A stretch of 64,000 nucleotides of DNA from contig SCUE01000030.1 in the NCBI GenBank assembly GCA_004297775.1, positions 1 through 64,000 on the forward strand. The letters run 5' to 3'. The notes beneath the pieces are model-generated. The model made no database searches and had not been told where the DNA came from. It saw only the letters and a list, made by a program, of their open reading frames with translations. Positions 23,490 through 32,963 of the stretch are shown here, one piece after another. The stretch's first letter is position 1. Each line of letters begins with the position of its first letter. The stretch comes from Chloroflexota bacterium (GTDB lineage: Bacteria; Chloroflexota; UBA6077; FW602-bin22). The translations under genes and the position numbers were made by a program.

Positions 23490-26464
23490 CGGATCGGCTA
23501 ACGCGGGCGCCGGGCACGCTCGCGCGGTTGCGCGGGCGCGAGTGGGTGGTGCTCCCGCCGGGCGATGACCCCGAGATTCAACTGCTTCGGCCGCTCGGTG
23601 GCACCGACGATGACGCGATCGGTATCGATCGGGAGCTGGAAGGCAACGATCTGACCGACGCCTCGCTGCCGCCGCTGGATCCGGCCACGGTCGGCGACGC
23701 CGTCAGCGCCCGTCTGCTGCGCGACGCCGTACGGCTCGGCTTCCGCTCGGCCGGTGGGCCATTCCGCTCGCTCGGGCGCATCAACTGCGAACCGCGCACC
23801 TTTCAACTCGTGCCATTGCTCATGGCGCTGCGCCTCGATCCGGTGCGCTTGCTCATCGCCGACGACGTCGGCATCGGCAAGACGATCGAGGCGGCGTTGA
23901 TCGCGCGCGAACTGTTCGATCGCGGCGAGATTCGCCGCCTGGCCGTGCTGTGCTCGCCGCAACTGTGCGACCAGTGGCAGCGTGAGCTCCGCGAGAAGTT
24001 CCACCTCGACGCCGTGATCGTGCGACCGGGCACCGTCAGCGCGCTCGAACGACAGATCGAACGCGAGGTCGGCCTCGGCGCCGCCTCGATCTTTACCCAC
24101 TTTCCGTTCCAGATCATCTCGATCGACTACATCAAAAGCGATCGCCGCCGCGACGACTTCGTGCGCCTCTGCCCGGAGTGCGTCATCGTCGACGAAGCGC
24201 ACGGCGTCGCCGCCGGCGGCCATGTACGCGGGGGCCAGCACCAGCGTCACACCCTGGTACACGCCCTGGCGCGCGACGCCAGCCGCCATATGATCTTCGC
24301 CACCGCCACGCCGCACTCCGGCGATCAGTCGGCGTTCGCCTCTTTGGTCGGTTTGCTCGTGCCCGAACTCGAAGCCGCGGTGGCCGATGCCGCCTATGGC
24401 GGCGGCACGGAGGCACGCGGGCGCATGGCCCGACACTTCGTCCAGCGCCGTCGCGAGGACATTCGGCATTACCTTGAAGACGAGACCGTCTTCCCCGATC
24501 GCCAGACTCGCGACGAGACCTATCGACTGACACCCGAGTACCTCGACCTGCTCACAAACGTGCTCGCGTACGCGCGAAAACTCGTCGCCGATGCCGCCAC
24601 GCGCGGCGAGGCGCAGCGTCGCTTCACCTGGTGGACCGCGATCGCGCTGCTGCGCTGCGTCGGGTCGAGCCCGGCCGCGGCCGCCGCCGCGCTGCGCACG
24701 CGCGCCCGCCCACTCGAAGGCGCCTCGGCCGCCGAGGTCGACACCCTGGCCGCCGCGATCGTGCTCGACGGGGACCAGAGCGATACCGCCGTGGCCGACG
24801 ACACCACCCCGGGGGCCGACATCTCACCCGAGCAGGGCGAGCCCTGGACCCATGCACGAGCCGATGACCCATCCCGGGCCGACGACCCATCTCGGGTCGC
24901 GGCCGATCGGGCCCGGCTCATGGCGATGGCCCGCGCCGCCGACGGCCTGGCCGGCGCGGCCGACCCGAAGCTGACCGCGCTGTTTCCGATCGTGCGCGGG
25001 CTGCTGAAGGACGGCTTCGCGCCGATCGTGTTCTGCCGCTACATCACCACCGCCCGCTACGTGGCCGATGCTTTGCGCGAACGGCTGGCCGATCTGTCGG
25101 TGGACGTTCGCGCCGTCACCGGTGACCTGCCGCCGGACGAGCGCGAAAAGGCCGTCGCGGCGCTCGGCGATTCGCTCCGTCGCGTGCTGGTCGCGACCGA
25201 CTGCCTGAGCGAGGGCGTCAACCTCCAGAAATCCTTCACGGCCGTCATCCATTACGACCTGGCCTGGAACCCCACCCGCCACGAGCAGCGCGAGGGCCGC
25301 GTCGACCGCTACGGCCAGAGGGCCAGGGTCGTCCGCGCGGTGCGATTCTGGGGCGCCAACAACCGCGTCGACGGCGCGGTGCTCGAAGTGCTGCTGCGCA
25401 AGGCCGACACAATTCGCAAGACGCTCGGCGTGTCGGTTCCGGTGCCCGAGGACGTCATCCGCGTGCTGGAAGCGATCTTCGACCGTCTCTTCACCAGCGG
25501 GAGTACCGACTACGAACAACTCGAACTGTTCGCCGACGCCGAAACGGTGCGCCAGGGCCGGCTGCCGTTCGGCCTGGTCGACACTGGCGAGGAAGCGCTC
25601 GATCGCGCCTGGCAATCGGCCGCCGAACGCGAGCAGAAGAGCCGCGCCATCTTCGCACAGCATCGTCTCCGCCCGGAGGAGATCGCGCCGATCGTTCACG
25701 CCGCCCGCGCCGCGGTCGGCAGTAGCAGCGACGTCGGCGCGTTCGTTCAGGAAGCACTTCGGCGATTCGGCGCCTCGCTCAGTCCGCGCCACGATGGCGC
25801 CATCACGATTGATGCGACCACTGTGCCGCGCGTCCTCCGCTCTCGACTCGACTGGTCCGATCTCAAGGCCGTGACGCTTGCGTTCGATCCGGCCGCGCCG
25901 GTCGGGGCAACCTACGTGCCCCGCACGCACCCGATCGTCGAGACGCTCGGCGCCCACCTGCTCGAAACCGCGCTCGATGAGCCGGCCACCTCGATCGCGC
26001 GTCGCCTCGGCGTGATGCGCACCGACGCCGTGACCGAGCGCACGATCCTGCTGCTGCGCCGGGGGCGGTACGTGATCGTCGAGACGCGGCGCGGCCCCGG
26101 CGGCTCGACCGCGCGCGATCTGCTGGTCGAGGAGATCGATCTGGTCGGCTTCCGCGGCGGCCCGGCCGAGCCCCAATGGCTCGATGACGAGACCGCGCTG
26201 GCGCTGGCCGCCGATGCCGTGCCTTCGGCCGGTGTGGCCCAGGAGCAGCGCGTGCGCTGGGCGACTGAGGCGCTGGCGATGTTGCCGCGCCTGGCGGCTG
26301 CGCTCGACGCCCGCACCGACCGCCGCGCCGCCGAGCTGCTCGAACAGCACACCCGCGTGCGCGCCGCGACCCGTGCCGGCGGCATCAGCCACGCCGTCCG
26401 GCCGGTCCAACCGGTCGATCTGCTCGGCTGCTACGTCCTGATGCCACCGCCGATCGCACTGTGA
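23486..26464 (+). CDS. SNF2/HepA-family helicase (DrmD-like)
   Basis: A 992-residue SNF2 ATPase: Walker A DDVGIGKT near 126-133, DEAH in VIVDEAHG at D236, FATATPHSG, and the second lobe with VLVATDCLSEGVNLQ, YDLAWNPTRHEQREGR and VDRYGQ near 604. This is the RapA/HepA-like subgroup that includes DrmD of class 1 DISARM. A low-complexity Ala/Asp stretch near residues 450-480 encodes the repeat DDPSRADDPSR. ATG 23486 overlaps the preceding stop (ATGA) and its own stop overlaps the methylase start (GTGA), so translation is probably coupled. The protein would move along duplex DNA, handing it to the methylase or partner helicase; this role is inferred from DISARM. Confidence 0.88.
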   Translation: MTDRLTRAPGTLARLRGREWVVLPPGDDPEIQLLRPLGGTDDDAIGIDRELEGNDLTDASLPPLDPATVGDAVSARLLRDAVRLGFRSAGGPFRSLGRINCEPRTFQLVPLLMALRLDPVRLLIADDVGIGKTIEAALIARELFDRGEIRRLAVLCSPQLCDQWQRELREKFHLDAVIVRPGTVSALERQIEREVGLGAASIFTHFPFQIISIDYIKSDRRRDDFVRLCPECVIVDEAHGVAAGGHVRGGQHQRHTLVHALARDASRHMIFATATPHSGDQSAFASLVGLLVPELEAAVADAAYGGGTEARGRMARHFVQRRREDIRHYLEDETVFPDRQTRDETYRLTPEYLDLLTNVLAYARKLVADAATRGEAQRRFTWWTAIALLRCVGSSPAAAAAALRTRARPLEGASAAEVDTLAAAIVLDGDQSDTAVADDTTPGADISPEQGEPWTHARADDPSRADDPSRVAADRARLMAMARAADGLAGAADPKLTALFPIVRGLLKDGFAPIVFCRYITTARYVADALRERLADLSVDVRAVTGDLPPDEREKAVAALGDSLRRVLVATDCLSEGVNLQKSFTAVIHYDLAWNPTRHEQREGRVDRYGQRARVVRAVRFWGANNRVDGAVLEVLLRKADTIRKTLGVSVPVPEDVIRVLEAIFDRLFTSGSTDYEQLELFADAETVRQGRLPFGLVDTGEEALDRAWQSAAEREQKSRAIFAQHRLRPEEIAPIVHAARAAVGSSSDVGAFVQEALRRFGASLSPRHDGAITIDATTVPRVLRSRLDWSDLKAVTLAFDPAAPVGATYVPRTHPIVETLGAHLLETALDEPATSIARRLGVMRTDAVTERTILLLRRGRYVIVETRRGPGGSTARDLLVEEIDLVGFRGGPAEPQWLDDETALALAADAVPSAGVAQEQRVRWATEALAMLPRLAAALDARTDRRAAELLEQHTRVRAATRAGGISHAVRPVQPVDLLGCYVLMPPPIAL

Positions 26465-29400
26465 CGATCCCGCTCGCGACCAGCTTCGCCAGCGTCCAGG
26501 CCGAGGGCGGTCTGCTGCCACCCGACCTGCTCCAGAGGATCGCCAACGGCGATCGTGATCTCGGTCACGTCGATCCGAGTAGCTATGGCTACAAGAGCCA
26601 GGCCGAGCTGCGCGAAGCCATAGCGAGTGCCTGGTCGCGCGCCCTGCGTCATTGGGCCGCCCTCCGAGGCGAACTCGCGGCGCGTTCGGAACGCGAGAGC
26701 GTCGTGACGGAGACCCGCGAACAGTGGATGCTGCCGTTGCTGCGCGCGCTCGGCCACGATCCACAGTTCGATCGCGCCCCCGAGCAGATCGGCGATCACG
26801 CCTATCCGATCTCGCACCGGGCCGACGGCTTGCCGATCCACATCGTCAGCGCTCGTCACGACCTCAACAAGTCCGACCCCGGCGCCAGCCAGGCTCGTCG
26901 AATCAGTCCGCACGGGTTGGTCCAGGAATACCTCAACCGCGCCGACGCGGCCCTGTACGGCCTGGTGACGAACGGCCTCGAACTGCGCCTGCTGCGCGAT
27001 AACCAGTCGCTGACCCGCGCCGCCTACGTCGCGTTCGATCTCGAACAAATGCTCGACGGCGTGCTCTACGCCGATTTCACGCTGCTCTGGCTCTGCCTGC
27101 ATCGCTCGCGGTTCCCCCAGCCCGGCGCCGAACTCGGCGCCTGCGTGCTGGAAGAGTGGCGCAAGAAGGCCGACGATCTGGGCACCCGCGCCATGGGCGC
27201 GCTGCGTCCCGGCGTCCGCGCCGCGCTGATCGCGCTTGGCGAAGGCGTTCTGGCGCATCCGGCCAACAAAGCGCTGTGCGCCAGCCTGCGTGACGGTCGG
27301 CTGACTGAAACTGACCTGTACGCCGAACTGCTGCGACTGCTGTACCGGCTGCTGTTTCTGCTCGTGGCCGAGCAGCGCGACCTGTTGTTTGTCGACGGCA
27401 CTCCGTCCGCGGTCGTGGGACGCTACGAGCGCCACTACAGCCTCACTCGGCTGCGCGCGATCGCGCGTCGCCACCTCGACGACGATCGACACGACGATCT
27501 GTGGCGCGGCGTGCGACTGGTGTTCGATGTCCTGGCCGGACGGCGTGGCGGCCTCGGACTGTCGCCGCTCGGCGGCGGCCTGTTCGACGCCGCGTCGTGC
27601 CCACACCTGGACGGCGCGATCGAGGCTGCGGAGCCGGCCGCGATCGCGAACGGCTACGTCGCTCGCGCGATCGGCGCACTCACGCGAGTGAGGATCGGAC
27701 AACGCTGGCGGCCGGTGAACTACCGCGATCTCGATGTCGAGGAACTCGGCGGCGTGTACGAGGGGCTGCTCGACGAGCAGGCTCGGGTGGTGGCCGACGA
27801 AGACCACGCCGCGTTCGAGCTGATCGACAGCAGCCAGCGCAAGCAAACCGGCAGCTATTACACGCCGACCCCGCTCGTGCGCGAGTTGATCCGCTCGGCG
27901 CTCGACCCGGTGATCGAGGCTCGGCTGGCCGAGGCGAAGACGCCGGCCGCCCGGCGCGCCGCGCTGCTGAGCATCACAGTGGTCGACAGCGCGGCCGGCA
28001 GCGGCCACTTCCTCCTCGCGGCGGCGCGGCGGCTGGGCGAAGAATTGGCGCGGATCGACGCCGGCGATCGTGAGCCGAGTCCCGGGGAACGGCGCGCCGC
28101 GCTACGCGAGGTGATCCGTACATGCATCCACGGCGTCGATGTGAACCCGCTGGCGGTCGATCTCTGTCGGCTCAGCCTGTGGATCGAGGGGCATGAGGCC
28201 GGCAAGCCGCTGACGTTTCTCGATCACCGCATTCAGCAGGGCAACAGCCTGATCGGCGCGCGGCACGATCTGATCGAGAAAGGCTTGCCCGAGGAGGCGT
28301 TCAACCCGATCGCCGACGACGATAGGCCGACCGCCAGCCGACTCAAGCGCCGCAACCGCGATGAACTGAAGGCGCTCGCGGCCGGCGATCGCGTCCAGGG
28401 GCGGCTGGCGTTCGGTGAGCAAGATTGGGGGCGATTCGTCAGCGAGACGTTGGTGTCCGGCGCGCGCGCGATTGCCCAACCGACCGAGGACACGCTGGCC
28501 GGCGTACGCGCTCAGGCGGCCGCCTACGCCGAATTCGCTGAGAACACGCTCGAAGGGGCTCGCGCCATCCACGATGCCTGGACAGCCGCGTTCGTCTGGC
28601 CGCTGCGTCCGGACGCGCCCGAACCGCCGACCACCGCCGACCTGGCGGTGGGGCCGGGCCGCCGCCCTCGCCTGAGCGAGGCGCAGTGGCGAACCGTCGC
28701 GGCCGCGCGCGCTCGGCATACCTTCTTTCACTGGGAGCTGGCCTTCCCGGAGGTCTTCGCCCACGGCGGTTTCGACTGCGTGCTCGGCAACCCGCCCTGG
28801 GAGCGCATCAAGCTGCAGGAGCAGGAGTTCTTCGCCGAGCGCGACCCCGCGATCGCGGGCGCTCCGAACAAGGCGGCCAGGCAGCGGCTCATCGACACAT
28901 TGGCGCAAACGAACCCGGGGCTGGCGGCCGCGTTCGGTCAGGCGAAGCGCGCGGCTGAGTCGCAGAGCAAGTTCGCGCGGGCGAGCCAGCGCTTTTCGCT
29001 GAGCGCGGTTGGCGACGTGAACCTTTACGCGCTGTTCGCCGAACACAACCGCGACCTCGTCAGCCGGCGCGGCCGGGTCGGAATGATCGTGCCGACCGGG
29101 ATCGCGACCGACGATTCGACCAAGGCGTTCTTCCAGGACGTGGTCGATCGCGCCGGCCTGGCCGGCCTGCTCGACTTCGAGAACCGAAAAGTATTCTTCT
29201 CGGCCGTGCACGCCAGCTACAAGTTCTGTCTGCTCATCCTCTCCGGCGCGCCGGTCGCGCGGGGCGACTTCGCGTTCTTCTGCACCGACGTCGAGCAACT
29301 CAAGGATCCGCGTCGTCGCTTCCAACTTTCGCCCGAGGACTTCGCGCGGCTGAACCCGAACACCCGCACCTGCCCCGTGTTCCGCACCAGCGTCGACGCC

Positions 29401-31197
29401 GACCTCACGCGCGCGATCTACCGCCGCGTGCCGGTGCTGATCGACGAGCGGACCGGCGCGAACCCGTGGGGTGTCACGTTCCAGACGATGTTCCACATGT
29501 CGAACGACAGCCACCTGTTCCACACCGCGCCGGGGCCGGGTCGGGTTCCGCTGTACGAGGCGAAGCTGTTCCACCAGTTCAACCACCGCTGGGCGACCTA
29601 CGCTCCCGGCGACGCCAGGATCCCATCGAACGCCGCGGACCGCGAGTTTCTTGACGGCGAAGACGAGCCCGACATCGCCCCCGCCGAACCAGCGCTCCTT
29701 CTTCCCGGGTCTTCGTCCCTTCTCCCCCTGGGAGAAGGTCAGGATGAGGGCGTCCTCGCCGCCGATCCCGGCGCCGGCGATTCAAACGAGAGTGACGCCG
29801 AGGACCACGGATTGGGCGAGGCGGACGGCCGCGAAACCGGTAGCCGCGGCCGCCGCCCGAATCGCGACAACGATCCAACATCGCGAACCCTGACGTCGGT
29901 TGAACTCGCCGACCCCACCTATCGCGTCACCCCTCGCTACTGGGTTAGCGCGACGGAGGTGGAGGCCAAACTGAAGGACCGCTGGGGTCGCGGCTGGCTT
30001 CTGTCGTTCCGCGATATCGCCCGCGCGACCGACGAGCGCACCGCGATCTTCAGCGTGCTGCCCAGGGTAGCGGCTGGCCACAAGGCTCCGCTGATCTTTC
30101 TCGACGCCGAACCACGAGTGGCCGCCGCATTTCTCGGAGCCTTCAACGGACTAGCGTTCGACTTCGCGGCGCGACAAAAGGTGGGCGGCACGAATCTTGC
30201 CTTCTTCACTCTCAAACAACTTCCGATGCTCGCACCCAGCGCCTACACCGCCGTCGACCTCGAGTTCATCGTCCCGCGCGTGCTCGAGCTGACGTACACC
30301 GCCTGGGACCTGCAGGCGTTCGCCCAGGACCTCGGTCATCACGGCCCGCCATTCGCCTGGGATGAGGCGCGCCGCGCCATCCTCCGCGCCGAGCTCGACG
30401 CCTACTATGCCGCGCTCTACGGCCTCACCCGTGACGAACTCCGCTACATCCTCGATCCCCAGGACGTCTATGGCCCCGACTTCCCCGGAGAAACCTTTCG
30501 CGTCCTCAAAGAAGGCGAACTCCGCCGGTACGGCGAATACCGCACCCGTCGCCTCGTCCTCGAGGCGTGGGACGGTCTCGGCCTGGCGCCGCGCAACCGC
30601 GACGGCCGCTACGACGCGGGCGCGTCGTCGACTTTGGCTGCAAGCATCGCGCCAGCCACCGCGCCCTCGCCGATACAGGCCAAACAACCTCCAACGCCGG
30701 ATCAGACGGCCGCACCAGCGCCAGAGCGACCATCGTGGGCATCTCGGGAACCCACCGTCCGGTCCCCATCGATCGAGGCACAATCGGCAGGCTCGTCACC
30801 GACAACGCGAAGCGCGATGGCTGAGAGGCCATCGTCGACGTCTGGAGTACCCACGGTTGGACCTCGGCCGATTCAGGCAGAATCGCAATCGTCGCCTCCC
30901 GATCGTGCGACTTCGGACACTATTCAGCCAAAGCTCGCGCAGTCCGCCGCTACCTCACCTCAGTCGATTCTGCCGGGGCTGCCACCGACCTCTGGCGACA
31001 CGCTTCGCCAACGCATCCTTTCGCGCGCACTCGATACGCTCCGCCAGACCGGACCACTGAGCGCGCGCGAACTCGCGGCTCGACTCGCACCGCTCGACTC
31101 GACGATCAACTGGCACCTCGTCAACAGCGTCCTGTTCTCCGAAGGCAAAGCTCACGTTCGCCGTGATCAGGCTACGGGGAGGTATCGGATCGGGTGA
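26461..31197 (+). CDS. Eco57I-like N6-adenine DNA methyltransferase (DrmMI-like)
   Basis: A 1578-residue protein. The N-terminal ~420 residues resemble the region preceding Eco57I/PglX-type methylases (REQWMLPLLRALGH and HDLNKSDPG). AdoMet motif I is DSAAGSGHFLLAAARRLGE near 508-525, followed by DVNPLAVDLCRLSLWIE, and the catalytic motif IV is NPPW at 777-780, specifying N6-adenine. Residues ~1080-1142 are a low-complexity insert encoded partly by a family A repeat. A Pro/Ser/Thr-rich linker (~1400-1510) precedes a winged-helix-like end (LSARELAARL). Length and order match DISARM DrmMI or BREX PglX; no PglZ or BrxC is present. GTG 26461 overlaps the SNF2 stop; its stop overlaps darT. Confidence 0.87.
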   Translation: MTIPLATSFASVQAEGGLLPPDLLQRIANGDRDLGHVDPSSYGYKSQAELREAIASAWSRALRHWAALRGELAARSERESVVTETREQWMLPLLRALGHDPQFDRAPEQIGDHAYPISHRADGLPIHIVSARHDLNKSDPGASQARRISPHGLVQEYLNRADAALYGLVTNGLELRLLRDNQSLTRAAYVAFDLEQMLDGVLYADFTLLWLCLHRSRFPQPGAELGACVLEEWRKKADDLGTRAMGALRPGVRAALIALGEGVLAHPANKALCASLRDGRLTETDLYAELLRLLYRLLFLLVAEQRDLLFVDGTPSAVVGRYERHYSLTRLRAIARRHLDDDRHDDLWRGVRLVFDVLAGRRGGLGLSPLGGGLFDAASCPHLDGAIEAAEPAAIANGYVARAIGALTRVRIGQRWRPVNYRDLDVEELGGVYEGLLDEQARVVADEDHAAFELIDSSQRKQTGSYYTPTPLVRELIRSALDPVIEARLAEAKTPAARRAALLSITVVDSAAGSGHFLLAAARRLGEELARIDAGDREPSPGERRAALREVIRTCIHGVDVNPLAVDLCRLSLWIEGHEAGKPLTFLDHRIQQGNSLIGARHDLIEKGLPEEAFNPIADDDRPTASRLKRRNRDELKALAAGDRVQGRLAFGEQDWGRFVSETLVSGARAIAQPTEDTLAGVRAQAAAYAEFAENTLEGARAIHDAWTAAFVWPLRPDAPEPPTTADLAVGPGRRPRLSEAQWRTVAAARARHTFFHWELAFPEVFAHGGFDCVLGNPPWERIKLQEQEFFAERDPAIAGAPNKAARQRLIDTLAQTNPGLAAAFGQAKRAAESQSKFARASQRFSLSAVGDVNLYALFAEHNRDLVSRRGRVGMIVPTGIATDDSTKAFFQDVVDRAGLAGLLDFENRKVFFSAVHASYKFCLLILSGAPVARGDFAFFCTDVEQLKDPRRRFQLSPEDFARLNPNTRTCPVFRTSVDADLTRAIYRRVPVLIDERTGANPWGVTFQTMFHMSNDSHLFHTAPGPGRVPLYEAKLFHQFNHRWATYAPGDARIPSNAADREFLDGEDEPDIAPAEPALLLPGSSSLLPLGEGQDEGVLAADPGAGDSNESDAEDHGLGEADGRETGSRGRRPNRDNDPTSRTLTSVELADPTYRVTPRYWVSATEVEAKLKDRWGRGWLLSFRDIARATDERTAIFSVLPRVAAGHKAPLIFLDAEPRVAAAFLGAFNGLAFDFAARQKVGGTNLAFFTLKQLPMLAPSAYTAVDLEFIVPRVLELTYTAWDLQAFAQDLGHHGPPFAWDEARRAILRAELDAYYAALYGLTRDELRYILDPQDVYGPDFPGETFRVLKEGELRRYGEYRTRRLVLEAWDGLGLAPRNRDGRYDAGASSTLAASIAPATAPSPIQAKQPPTPDQTAAPAPERPSWASREPTVRSPSIEAQSAGSSPTTRSAMAERPSSTSGVPTVGPRPIQAESQSSPPDRATSDTIQPKLAQSAATSPQSILPGLPPTSGDTLRQRILSRALDTLRQTGPLSARELAARLAPLDSTINWHLVNSVLFSEGKAHVRRDQATGRYRIG
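29712..29752. repeat. Palindromic repeat family A inside the methylase gene
   Basis: CTTCTCCCCCTGGGAGAAGG followed by TCAGGATGAGGGCGTCC is the reverse-oriented family A unit. It lies in-frame in a low-complexity insertion that interrupts the target-recognition half of the methylase, between a conserved block ending near AADREFLDGE and one starting near ELADPTYRVT. Confidence 0.65.
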
Positions 31198-31874
31198 GTC
31201 AGGGACCCGCATCCCCTCAAAGCCCGATCGCACCCAAGATTCCTGTACCTACGCCGATCTACCGGATGGTGCACGTCGAGAATTTGCCCCTGCTCCTGGC
31301 CCGCAAGGTACTCCACGCGCCGAATCACGCCCCGGCCGATGGGCGTGCATACGTCACAATCCACGCCGTGGACGTGCAGGCGAGTCGGCATCAGAAGCTC
31401 GTCCCGTGCGGGCCGCTCGGAACGATCCACGACTACGTGGGTTTCTACTTCGGCCGCCGCTCGCCGATGTTGTACCGGCTTCATACGGGCTACAACGTCA
31501 CGAAAGTTCTGCAAGCCGACATCGCATACCTCGTCTCGAGCGTGCAGGAGGTCGTGGCGGCGAGCCTGCCCTTTGTCTTCACGGATGGTCACAGTCTGGC
31601 GACCCTGACGGCCTGGTTTGATGATCTCGACGATCTCTCATCTGTCGATTGGCGAATCGTCAACGCGAACCAATGGAACGATACGCCGGAGCATCCCGAT
31701 CGGCAGCGCCGCAAGCAGGCCGAGTTCCTCGTCTACCAGTCGGTTCCGTGGCACCTCATCGAACAGATCATCGTGCTGGATCCGGCGGTCGCCGCGCGTG
31801 TCGAGGGCATCCTCAGCGACCACCCGGTCGACGCGCGCCGCCCCGTGAGGGTGGAACGATCCTGGTACTATTGA
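31194..31874 (+). CDS. darT: DarT DNA ADP-ribosyltransferase toxin (DUF4433)
   Basis: A 226-residue DarT. Hallmarks in order: IYRMVHVENLPLLL, LHAPNHAPADG, VTIHAVDVQASR (NAD-site His), LVPCGPLGTIHDYVGFYFG, SPMLYRLHTGYN, a WFDDL segment, and RRKQAEFLVYQSVPW carrying the catalytic Glu. DarT ADP-ribosylates bases in single-stranded DNA, blocking replication, and is reversed by DarG. All key motifs are present, so the toxin appears active. GTG 31194 overlaps the methylase stop (GTGA), which is unusual: it ties the toxin's translation to the restriction-like operon. The DarT1 or DarT2 subtype is not assigned. Confidence 0.9.
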   Translation: MSQGPASPQSPIAPKIPVPTPIYRMVHVENLPLLLARKVLHAPNHAPADGRAYVTIHAVDVQASRHQKLVPCGPLGTIHDYVGFYFGRRSPMLYRLHTGYNVTKVLQADIAYLVSSVQEVVAASLPFVFTDGHSLATLTAWFDDLDDLSSVDWRIVNANQWNDTPEHPDRQRRKQAEFLVYQSVPWHLIEQIIVLDPAVAARVEGILSDHPVDARRPVRVERSWYY

Positions 31875-31890
31875 TCGGAATGTACGGACG

Positions 31891-32928
31891 ATGATCGAGC
31901 CGACCAGCGGAAATCTGCTCAACGCGGACGTTGAAGCACTCGTGAACACCGTCAACTGCGTCGGCTACATGGGCAAGGGGATTGCCCTGCAGTTCAAGCA
32001 GGCGTTTCCGGACAACTACACCGCGTATCGACGCGCCTGCGACCGTGGCGAGGTCCAGCCCGGCCGGATGCAGGTGTATGAAACCGGCCAGGCCTTCCCG
32101 AGATTGATTTTCAATTTCCCGACGAAGCGAGACTGGCGCGCCAATTCCCGCATCGACGATATCGAGATCGGGCTTCAGGCGCTCATCCGCGAGATTGAGG
32201 CACGTGGCGTCACGTCGGTTGCCGTGCCGCCGCTCGGATGCGGAAACGGCGGTCTGAACTGGCGCGATGTTCGTCCGCGCATCGAGCGCGCGTTCGCGGC
32301 ACTTCCGGACGTGCGCGTGCTGCTTTTCAGTCCGTCCGGTGCGCCGGCGGCCACGACCATGCCCGTGCGGACCACGCGACCCAGGATGACGCTGGCGCGG
32401 GCGCTGTTCATTCGGCTTATGGAGCAGTACCGCGTTCTCAACTACCGGATGACGCTGCTGGAACTGCAGAAACTCGCCTACTTCCTGCAGGAGGCAGGGG
32501 AGCCGCTCAAGCTGCGCTACGTGCCTGGTCCCTACGGGCCGTTCGCGCCGAACCTCAACAAAGTCCTTGAACTCCTCGAGGGGCACTTCATTCGTGGCTA
32601 CGGCGATAGCCAGAAGCCGGACGTCGAGATTGCGCTGCTCCCTGGCGGACCAGAAGCGGCGACCGCATTTGTGAAGGAATTTGCCGATGCATCCGCCCGC
32701 CTCGATCGTGTGTCCCGTTTGATCGAAGGCTTTGAGACACCGCACAGCATGGAGTTGCTCGCGACCGTCCATTGGGTGGCCACACGCGGCGACCAGCCGA
32801 CACGGACACTCGAGGACATTGTTCGCGCGGTTCATGGCTGGAATGCCCGCAAGGCGCGCGCGTTTCCGCGGCGCCACATTGAAGTCACCTGGGCGCACCT
32901 CGTCGAGCAGGGCTGGCTGGCGCGCTGA
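31891..32928 (+). CDS. darG: DarG antitoxin (macrodomain)
   Basis: A 345-residue antitoxin. The N-terminal macrodomain: IEPTSGNLLNADVEALVNTVN, GYMGKGIALQFKQAFP and VAVPPLGCGNGGLNW, the ADP-ribose-binding loops of DarG hydrolases. The C-terminal domain (TLLELQKLAYFLQEAGEPLKL, GPYGPFAPNL, LEGHFIRGYGD) is the DarT-binding part typical of the family. It removes ADP-ribose from DNA and blocks DarT. It starts 16 nt after darT with no separate promoter obvious, so toxin and antitoxin are co-transcribed with the three upstream defence genes. No terminator is obvious before the next, convergent gene. Confidence 0.9.
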   Translation: MIEPTSGNLLNADVEALVNTVNCVGYMGKGIALQFKQAFPDNYTAYRRACDRGEVQPGRMQVYETGQAFPRLIFNFPTKRDWRANSRIDDIEIGLQALIREIEARGVTSVAVPPLGCGNGGLNWRDVRPRIERAFAALPDVRVLLFSPSGAPAATTMPVRTTRPRMTLARALFIRLMEQYRVLNYRMTLLELQKLAYFLQEAGEPLKLRYVPGPYGPFAPNLNKVLELLEGHFIRGYGDSQKPDVEIALLPGGPEAATAFVKEFADASARLDRVSRLIEGFETPHSMELLATVHWVATRGDQPTRTLEDIVRAVHGWNARKARAFPRRHIEVTWAHLVEQGWLAR

Positions 32929-32963
32929 TCGGCGATGGCCCGGCTCTTGCTCGCTCGCATACA

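Noticed and set aside
24824..26764. Long open frame on the minus strand across the SNF2 gene
   Set aside because: GC-rich antisense frame, Arg/Ala/Asp-rich without any domain, running opposite a clearly conserved helicase. Others of this kind (569-1561, 10513-11850, 12273-13616, 26431-28008, 28102-29586, 51314-53020) were dropped for the same reason.
18267..31197. BREX system
   Set aside because: The methylase resembles PglX in motif order, but no PglZ phosphatase, BrxC ATPase or BrxA/B genes are nearby; DUF1998 plus SNF2 points to a DISARM-like set.
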